A stretch of 64,000 bases of DNA from JAGVSV01 sp050952845 (GTDB taxonomy: Bacteria > Bacillota > Clostridia > Christensenellales > Aristaeellaceae): NCBI GenBank assembly GCA_050952845.1, contig JBMNLP010000001.1, forward strand, positions 2,542,001 through 2,606,000. Reading direction: 5' to 3'. The notes under the pieces were generated by a model. The model had not been told where the DNA came from. It did not search any database and worked only from the letters and a program-made list of their open reading frames with translations. Shown here piece after piece: positions 59,106 to 64,000 of this stretch (position 1 is the stretch's first letter; every line of letters begins with the position of its first letter). A program made the translations under genes and the position numbers.

Positions 59106-60272
59106 ATGTATCGAATGGGAAAACCCGAAGTTGAAGCCGTAGAAAGGGTGTTGACCAGCCATCAGCTGTTCCGGATTGGCAGCAAGTTTCAGGAAGTGAA
59201 CAACTTTGAAAAAGAGTTTAGTGAAAAGATGGGCGCAGCCCATTGCCTGTGCCTTTCCAGCGGCACCGGCGCACTGACCGCCGCGCTGGCGGCGCTGGGC
59301 ATAGGCCCGGGCGATGAAGTCATCGTGCCTGCCTACACCTTCATGGCCACCGCCGTTGCCGTGCTGTCCGTGGGCGCCATCCCGGTTGTCACCGAGATCG
59401 ACGAAACCATGACGCTGGACATGGATGACTTAGAGAGAAAGATCACAAAGAACACCAAGTGCGTCATCCCGGTTCATATTCAGGGCTTCCCGTGCAACAT
59501 GGCCCGCCTGATGGAGCTGAAAGAAAAATACGGCTTTTATGTGGTCGAGGATGCCTGCCAGGCAGACGGCGGCAGCTACCGCGGCAAACGCCTCGGCACC
59601 ATCGGCGACTGCGGCGCCTACTCGTTTAACTACTTCAAGATCATATCGGCCGGAGAAGGCGGCGCCATGGTCACCAACGACATCGAGCTGTACCAGCGCG
59701 CCATCATTTACCATGATTGCGGCACCCCGTTCTGGACTTATGAAACGCCCATTACCGAACCCTTGTACACCGGCACCAACATGCGCGTCAGCGAGATCAC
59801 CGGCGCCATCATGCGCGTGCAGCTCACACGGCTTGACGGCATCCTGGCTGATCTGCGCCGCGTGAAAAAGACCGTCATGGACGCGGTTGCCGATGTACCG
59901 GGCCTGAAAGCAAACCCCTCCCACGACATTGAGGGCGACTGCGGCGTGTGCATCCCTTTTATATTCGACACGGTGGAAAAAGCCGAGCGGTTTGAAAAGC
60001 TCATCGGCGGCACCCGCCCGATCAACACCGGCAAACACGTCTACCGCGAGTGGACGCCCATTTTGGAAAAGCGCGGCGCGCCGTCCCGTGCGCTGAACCC
60101 CTATGAAGACCCTCAAAACGCCGGGCTACGCCTGGACACCACGGTCGATTCGTGCCCTAAAACGCTGGACATCCTCAGCCGTACCGTCTACCAGTTCCTG
60201 CACTGCGACTGGGATGATCAGAAAATCAACGAAGTGGTCAAAACCATCCGCGCTGCCGCTGAGGCGCTGTAA
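59106..60272 (+). CDS. DegT/DnrJ/EryC1/StrS-type sugar aminotransferase
   Basis: A 388-residue PLP enzyme. S-S-G-T-G-A-L near residue 54, V-P-A-Y-T-F-M-A-T-A, V-E-D-A-C-Q-A-D-G-G and the PLP lysine in F-N-Y-F-K-I-I-S-A-G-E-G-G (about 180) are standard. These enzymes aminate keto-sugars, usually nucleotide-linked, or make aminocyclitols. No nucleotide-sugar genes lie nearby, and the pairing with amidohydrolases is unusual. AAGGAGG precedes the ATG. It converges with the GDPD gene. Confidence 0.92.
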   Translation: MYRMGKPEVEAVERVLTSHQLFRIGSKFQEVNNFEKEFSEKMGAAHCLCLSSGTGALTAALAALGIGPGDEVIVPAYTFMATAVAVLSVGAIPVVTEIDETMTLDMDDLERKITKNTKCVIPVHIQGFPCNMARLMELKEKYGFYVVEDACQADGGSYRGKRLGTIGDCGAYSFNYFKIISAGEGGAMVTNDIELYQRAIIYHDCGTPFWTYETPITEPLYTGTNMRVSEITGAIMRVQLTRLDGILADLRRVKKTVMDAVADVPGLKANPSHDIEGDCGVCIPFIFDTVEKAERFEKLIGGTRPINTGKHVYREWTPILEKRGAPSRALNPYEDPQNAGLRLDTTVDSCPKTLDILSRTVYQFLHCDWDDQKINEVVKTIRAAAEAL

Positions 60273-60276
60273 AAGA

Positions 60277-60357
60277 AGGCAGTGCGGTTCATGGTGCTTC
60301 CACTTGCTGCTGGGCTAATTGGCATCGTTGAATCAGCAGTTCACCGCTGCACTGCCT
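60277..60357. terminator. Inverted repeat between converging genes
   Basis: AGGCAGTGC (60277-60285) pairs with GCACTGCCT (60349-60357), with GGT/ACC adjoining. It brackets the 3' ends of the aminotransferase and GDPD genes but lacks a T-run, so terminator function is uncertain. Confidence 0.3.
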
Positions 60358-61099
60358 GAGAAATCAGCTGATAGTCGTTGGTGAGGATGGTATCGATGCC
60401 CATCTTCAGGAACTCCCGGGTTTCAGCCGGGTCGTCCGACCAGAACACGTTGCATACAATGCCGTGCCGGTGCGCCTTTTCGATCATCTCCCGGTTGAAG
60501 TAAGGCTTGAACAGCTGCACTTTTTCGCAGCAGTATGCGATCGCACGGTCGACGATGTCCCGTGGCTCGGACGCCATATGTCCCACACAGACGGGAATGT
60601 CCGGCGCGTAATCCTTGAACTGCTCGATCTGCTTATCTGTTTTGAGCATGAAGTAGACGTGCTTGTCGGCATCATACCGCCTGACGAGCGCAACGATTTT
60701 CTTCATGATGTCCTCGGGATATGGTTCGGTATTCGACAGCGGTTTGACATGGATGTTCATGATCACCTGGCAGGAGAACTTTTTTAAAATGTCCTCAAAG
60801 GTAACGATGGGCAGGCCTTTGAATTGCTCCGAAAACTTGACGCCAAAGTCGTACTGCTTCAGCTCGCTCAGGGTGTGGTCGGTAATCAGGCCGGTGCCGG
60901 TGCTCACCCTTTCCAAATTGCGGTCGTGGCAGGACACAATTTCCCCGTCCGCAGTGGGCCAGAGATCAAACTCAATTTCCTCCGCGCCCAGCGCAACGGC
61001 GGCGCCGAAAGCCGGCATGCTGTTCTCCGGCGCAATGGTGCTGAACCCCCTGTGGGCGCAGACCCTGGGGTAGCCAAGCCATTTTTCGGGCGGGATCAT
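60341..61099 (-). CDS. Glycerophosphodiester phosphodiesterase (GDPD)
   Basis: A 252-residue cytoplasmic GDPD enzyme. AHRGFSTIAPENS (about residues 15-27), E-F-D-L-W-P-T-A-D-G and the C-H-D dyad are the metal and catalytic motifs. It hydrolyses glycerophosphodiesters to glycerol-3-phosphate and an alcohol. No signal peptide. The ribosome site at ATG 61099 is weak, and the frame upstream is closed. A short unassigned frame (61281-61096) precedes it by overlap. Confidence 0.92.
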   Translation of the reverse strand: MIPPEKWLGYPRVCAHRGFSTIAPENSMPAFGAAVALGAEEIEFDLWPTADGEIVSCHDRNLERVSTGTGLITDHTLSELKQYDFGVKFSEQFKGLPIVTFEDILKKFSCQVIMNIHVKPLSNTEPYPEDIMKKIVALVRRYDADKHVYFMLKTDKQIEQFKDYAPDIPVCVGHMASEPRDIVDRAIAYCCEKVQLFKPYFNREMIEKAHRHGIVCNVFWSDDPAETREFLKMGIDTILTNDYQLISQAVQR

Positions 61100-61404
61100 T
61101 GCGCTGCCCGCCGGCCTGTATTGCCACGGTTTTCTGCCATATTCGATGTATTCATGGTGCGCGGCGTCCGGGTTGCCATCCGAAGCTTGAAATCAAAGCA
61201 CGCATCCGCCTGGGAAGCACATATCACGTAGGGTGGCTGAATCAAACACACTTTCAAATGGTTGTTGGTCGTCACCTGCATAGCCGGTCCTCGCTTTCAT
61301 TGGTTTCGGTTCATTATAGCACGATCAAACACAGGGGAATACCCGGTCTATAAAAACCTCCCACTATCTCGTCTAATGGACAGAACCATGAAGGAGGTAT
61401 TCCC
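61100..61404. other. Intergenic region between divergent genes
   Basis: About 300 bases. On the minus strand TATAAT (61319-61314) lies upstream of a 61-residue open frame (61281-61096) that I do not recognise and that overlaps the GDPD start by 4 bases; it could be a coupled leader peptide. On the plus strand TATAAAAACC (61349-61358) and GTCTAAT (61371-61377) resemble the ECF-type promoter at 37350. No RNA gene seen. Confidence 0.4.
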
Positions 61405-63552
61405 ATGACGATATGTTATCGATCCCGCCGCACCCTGCCCCTGCTGCTGGCGCTGACGCTTTTGCTGATGCCTGGCTCCGGCCTTTCAGCCAGCCGCTCC
61501 CTGCCGATTGAGGAGGACTATGCGTTTTTCCTGATGGGAGATGGACAGACCGCCTATGTGGGCACCATGAACGGCCTGCTGTTTCGCTTCCGCGCCGGGC
61601 ACAGCCAACTTGAACCCCTGCCGCTTGTAGAGGATCGCGGCAGAACAGACACCATCATGGGCATGTGCTGTATCAACGGCGGGGTATATTATGTAGATTA
61701 CGACACCAATGTGCTGCACCTGATGTATGCCGAGAAAGAGGGTCTGCCCAAAACCATCGCCATCCCCGTCCGGGAGGTAAAGGGCGGCCACAGCGGCAGC
61801 CACATTAAGCACATGGTGTATGACGGCACCGCCCTGTGGCTGATGATGGACGCGCGCAACAATGACCAATATGTGCTGTGCCGCTTTGACCTGAAGCAAA
61901 ACGCCATGAAAGCCTTTGACCAAAGCCGCGGCTTGCACGGCTTTGCCCTGCTGGGCGATGGCCGGGTCGCGCTGGGCTTCAGCATGTACGAAAAGGAGAA
62001 GGTGTTTGGCCGCCTCTGTATCTTGGATACCGCCACCGGCAAAACCAGCCAGCAGCTGGACATTCCGGAGCGTCCCGAAGCCATGGCGTTTGATAAAGCC
62101 CGCAACGCTGTGTTGTACATAAGCCAATCAAAGCTGTGGAGCTGGCCCATGTCCGGCCCGCCCCAAGTGTTGCGCAACATGCCGGTCAACGGCAACGGCT
62201 GGAGCAACCCCGGCATTATCATGGAGGGCGGACTGCTAAGCGTACATCAGAACGGGCTTTTCCTGGCGGATCCGCAGGAGGTCAGCGCCGGACAGCTACA
62301 CATCTTAGGCGAATCGCCGGGCTTTGATTATTATGGCGGCAACTATGGCACGTTCATGAACCTGCGGCCGGATGTGGATTTGAGCTTCCAAATGCAGATA
62401 GACCCAAACCAGAGCGTCAATACCGGGGAATTGGGACAGCGCATCCAAACCGGCATGCTGCCGTTTGATGTGATGCTGATGGACACCCAGCAATATAATT
62501 TGCCTGCCCTGGTTCAAAAAGGGTATTGCATGGATCTAAGCGGGCAAGAGGATTTGGTTGCCGCCGTGCAGGAGATGCATCCGTTCATCCAAAACCAGGT
62601 GATGATGGACGGCAAACTGTACGCCATTCCCCTGCGGGTAGATGGGATAGATGTGCTGTGTTACTACGAAAAATTCTTACAGGAAATCGGCATGACCCGC
62701 GCCGACCTGCCCCAAAGCTTTGAAGCGCTGATACAGTGGGCGGGCAGCTGGCCGCGCAGCCTGGGGGATCAAGTCCGGCCAATGGAGGCGACGAACTTAG
62801 CTGCCCTGTTAAAGGCGAACTTCCTTACACACTTTATCAACTACCGCTACAGCCAGCACGGCAGCCTGGATTTTACCGACCCTGCTTTTATCAACGGCCT
62901 CCAGCTGATTGACAGCCAGCGCATGCCCAAATACTCCGAACAAATGCCCTTTGTATTAAGCGAGGGCAGCAGCGATCTGATGGACGAGGACATCATCGTG
63001 CTGTCGCTTACCGAAGGCGGCGCCAAGGTGCAGCCCGCGCGGCTGTTTATATACTTCATCAACAGCCAGACAGAAAACCCCGAGTTGGCCCTGGACTATG
63101 TGCGCACAGCCATCCAGCATATGAAGCCGGAACACCGTGCCGCCCTCTACCCGGGCTGGACGGAGCCGGTGGAACAGCCAGGCTATGCCGCCTGGCTGGA
63201 GGAAACCAGCCAGGAGGAGGCCCAGCTGCGAGCCGCCATTGCCAGGGAAGGGGCGGACACCCCCGCCGGCCGCAGCGCACAGGAGCGCCTGGATGCCCAC
63301 CTGGCCCAGGTGGAGCAGCAGCGCCCCAACTACCAGTATATGATTACAGCCGATGAGCTGACCTTCTACCAGCAGCAGGTAGCCCCCTACCTGTTCTTCC
63401 CTCCGGTGAACCCCTTCACCAACTACTACGAGCCTGGCGGCGAAAGCATTTACAACGAGCTGCGCCGCTATGTGCAGGGCAACCAAAGCGCCCAGGCGTT
63501 TGCCGAGTCCCTGAACCAAAAGGCCAGGCTGATGGAGCTGGAAGGGGAGTAA
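61405..63552 (+). CDS. Secreted beta-propeller plus solute-binding-like fusion protein B
   Basis: A 715-residue protein with a signal peptide (L-P-L-L-L-A-L-T-L-L-L-M-P-G-S-G-L-S-A). As in protein A, a beta-propeller-like half (about 30-300) is followed by a family-1 solute-binding-like half starting near 310 (N-Y-G-T-F-M-N-L-R-P-D-V, then G-Y-C-M-D-L-S-G-Q-E-D). Shared elements include A-L-V-Q-K-G-Y / S-L-M-K-K-G-Y, Y-A-I-P-L-R / Y-A-L-P-M-S and a charged C-terminal helical tail. AAGGAGG precedes ATG 61405. It stands alone, without permease genes. Confidence 0.65.
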   Translation: MTICYRSRRTLPLLLALTLLLMPGSGLSASRSLPIEEDYAFFLMGDGQTAYVGTMNGLLFRFRAGHSQLEPLPLVEDRGRTDTIMGMCCINGGVYYVDYDTNVLHLMYAEKEGLPKTIAIPVREVKGGHSGSHIKHMVYDGTALWLMMDARNNDQYVLCRFDLKQNAMKAFDQSRGLHGFALLGDGRVALGFSMYEKEKVFGRLCILDTATGKTSQQLDIPERPEAMAFDKARNAVLYISQSKLWSWPMSGPPQVLRNMPVNGNGWSNPGIIMEGGLLSVHQNGLFLADPQEVSAGQLHILGESPGFDYYGGNYGTFMNLRPDVDLSFQMQIDPNQSVNTGELGQRIQTGMLPFDVMLMDTQQYNLPALVQKGYCMDLSGQEDLVAAVQEMHPFIQNQVMMDGKLYAIPLRVDGIDVLCYYEKFLQEIGMTRADLPQSFEALIQWAGSWPRSLGDQVRPMEATNLAALLKANFLTHFINYRYSQHGSLDFTDPAFINGLQLIDSQRMPKYSEQMPFVLSEGSSDLMDEDIIVLSLTEGGAKVQPARLFIYFINSQTENPELALDYVRTAIQHMKPEHRAALYPGWTEPVEQPGYAAWLEETSQEEAQLRAAIAREGADTPAGRSAQERLDAHLAQVEQQRPNYQYMITADELTFYQQQVAPYLFFPPVNPFTNYYEPGGESIYNELRRYVQGNQSAQAFAESLNQKARLMELEGE

Positions 63553-63567
63553 TACCAACTCCAAGCG
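63551..63567. repeat. Solo end of the MITE-like element
   Basis: AATACCAACTCCAA at 63552-63565 matches the complement of the right end of the element at 24010-24037 over 13 bases. It overlaps the stop codon of the preceding gene. No partner end is seen nearby. Confidence 0.4.
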
Positions 63568-63588
63568 CAAAACGAATTTCGTACCAAG

Positions 63589-63612
63589 GGCGATCCGGAT
63601 GGATCGCCTTCT
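63589..63612 (+). terminator. Intrinsic terminator after fusion protein B
   Basis: GGCGATCC / GGATCGCC form an 8-bp perfect stem around GGAT (63589-63608), followed by TTCT. It lies between converging genes. Confidence 0.6.
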
Positions 63613-63616
63613 GCCT

Positions 63617-64000
63617 TCAGCGCTCCCCCGGCCGAATGGTGATGGTCCAGTCATCCTTTAGCCAGGTGTCTTGGGGTTCCTCCCGCAGCCAGGCGCCATC
63701 GCGGGTTACCTCCCAGTTGTTCAGGCGCAGGCGGATGGTATATTCCCTGCTGGCATGCACCATGGGAATCTGAAAATGATAGAGCAGGCTGCCATCCGGA
63801 TGGCTGCTGTAGTCGTACATGATCTCATACTCCTCCTGCAGCTTGCCGTCGATGAGGATGCCATGGGGCACCGCCTTGGCCATGATCATCCTTGCCTGCC
63901 GTTCAAGGGCCAGGTCCAGATAGCTGAGCGCGCCTTGCGGAGCCATTTCCCCTTTGTGCCTGTTGTAGCCGGGAAACATGGTTGGTTCGGTATCCTCGGG
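63617..64000 (-). CDS. Uncharacterised protein, partial
   Basis: The last 120 or more residues of a gene that may begin outside the window: ATG 63979 is possible, but the frame stays open upstream to the edge. The text (M-I-M-A-K-A-V-P-H-G-I-L, Y-E-I-M-Y-D-Y-S-S-H, L-R-L-N-N-W-E-V) has no motif I recognise. It ends just before the terminator at 63589. No signal or membrane segment is seen in this part. Confidence 0.5.
   Translation of the reverse strand, partial: PEDTEPTMFPGYNRHKGEMAPQGALSYLDLALERQARMIMAKAVPHGILIDGKLQEEYEIMYDYSSHPDGSLLYHFQIPMVHASREYTIRLRLNNWEVTRDGAWLREEPQDTWLKDDWTITIRPGER

Noticed and set aside
61096..61281. A 61-residue gene upstream of the GDPD
   Set aside because: A -10 box and a GAGG exist, but the protein is unlike anything I know. 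Kept only as a possible leader.

Overview
The window reads as chromosome of a Gram-positive, anaerobic-style bacterium. Supporting signs are strong GGAGG ribosome sites, a BlaI/M56 system, an ECF sigma with its membrane partner, a DUF1292-uvrC pair, Firmicutes-type D-Ala-D-Ala synthesis genes, secreted Sec-type proteins and much carbohydrate catabolism. I infer Bacillota, class Clostridia, from a gut or rumen habitat; Christensenellales is possible but unproven. Base composition is a mosaic. Most of the window is GC-rich, while about 16.8-24 kb, 41.5-42.8 kb and 44.5-57.4 kb are visibly AT-richer, which fits acquired segments.

Layout. 0-9.9 kb: end of a TauE permease, a GH36 alpha-galactosidase, DUF1292-uvrC, and three tandem secreted proteins of unknown role. 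9.95-16.8 kb (minus): ddl, a membrane MurF-like ligase, an alpha/beta hydrolase and a GNAT; then a CE15-like esterase and a DapA/NanA-type aldolase, which lie behind a leader of about 415 nt that looks like an attenuator-controlled structured RNA. 16.8-23.9 kb: a BlaI/M56/lipoprotein/ABC exporter operon, interrupted by an IS110-family element. 23.9-26.8 kb: a MITE-like hairpin element and two inverted clusters of repeats built on a 9-bp unit, with an intact ISAs1 element (17-bp inverted ends, 10-bp target duplication) inserted in one of them. 26.8-37.3 kb (minus): a seven-gene operon with a deoxyhypusine-synthase-like protein, a PfkB kinase, a GH38 alpha-mannosidase and four oxidoreductases (OYE, SDR, FAD flavoprotein, Gfo/Idh/MocA).

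37.3-44 kb: an ECF sigma and its membrane partner, followed by a beta-propeller/solute-binding fusion protein and two secreted paralogs. 44.1-46.8 kb: an IS1634-family element flanked by a perfect 236-bp direct duplication that copies a whole divergent promoter region. 46.9-57.4 kb: a sugar operon with a cyclase, a YtfQ-type furanose ABC importer (binding protein, ATPase, two permeases), a zinc alcohol dehydrogenase, an SDR, a two-subunit transketolase and a GarR-type tartronate semialdehyde reductase. 57.4-61.1 kb: two amidohydrolases (one lacking its metal ligands), a DegT-type aminotransferase and a GDPD. 61.4-64 kb: a second propeller/solute-binding fusion and one partial gene.

The points most worth a second look are the long IS1634 target duplication that rebuilt a promoter, the unexplained structured leader at 16.3-16.76 kb, the candidate bridge RNA of the IS110 element, the inverted 9-bp repeat clusters, the four-enzyme redox set, and the propeller/solute-binding fusions next to an ECF sigma.
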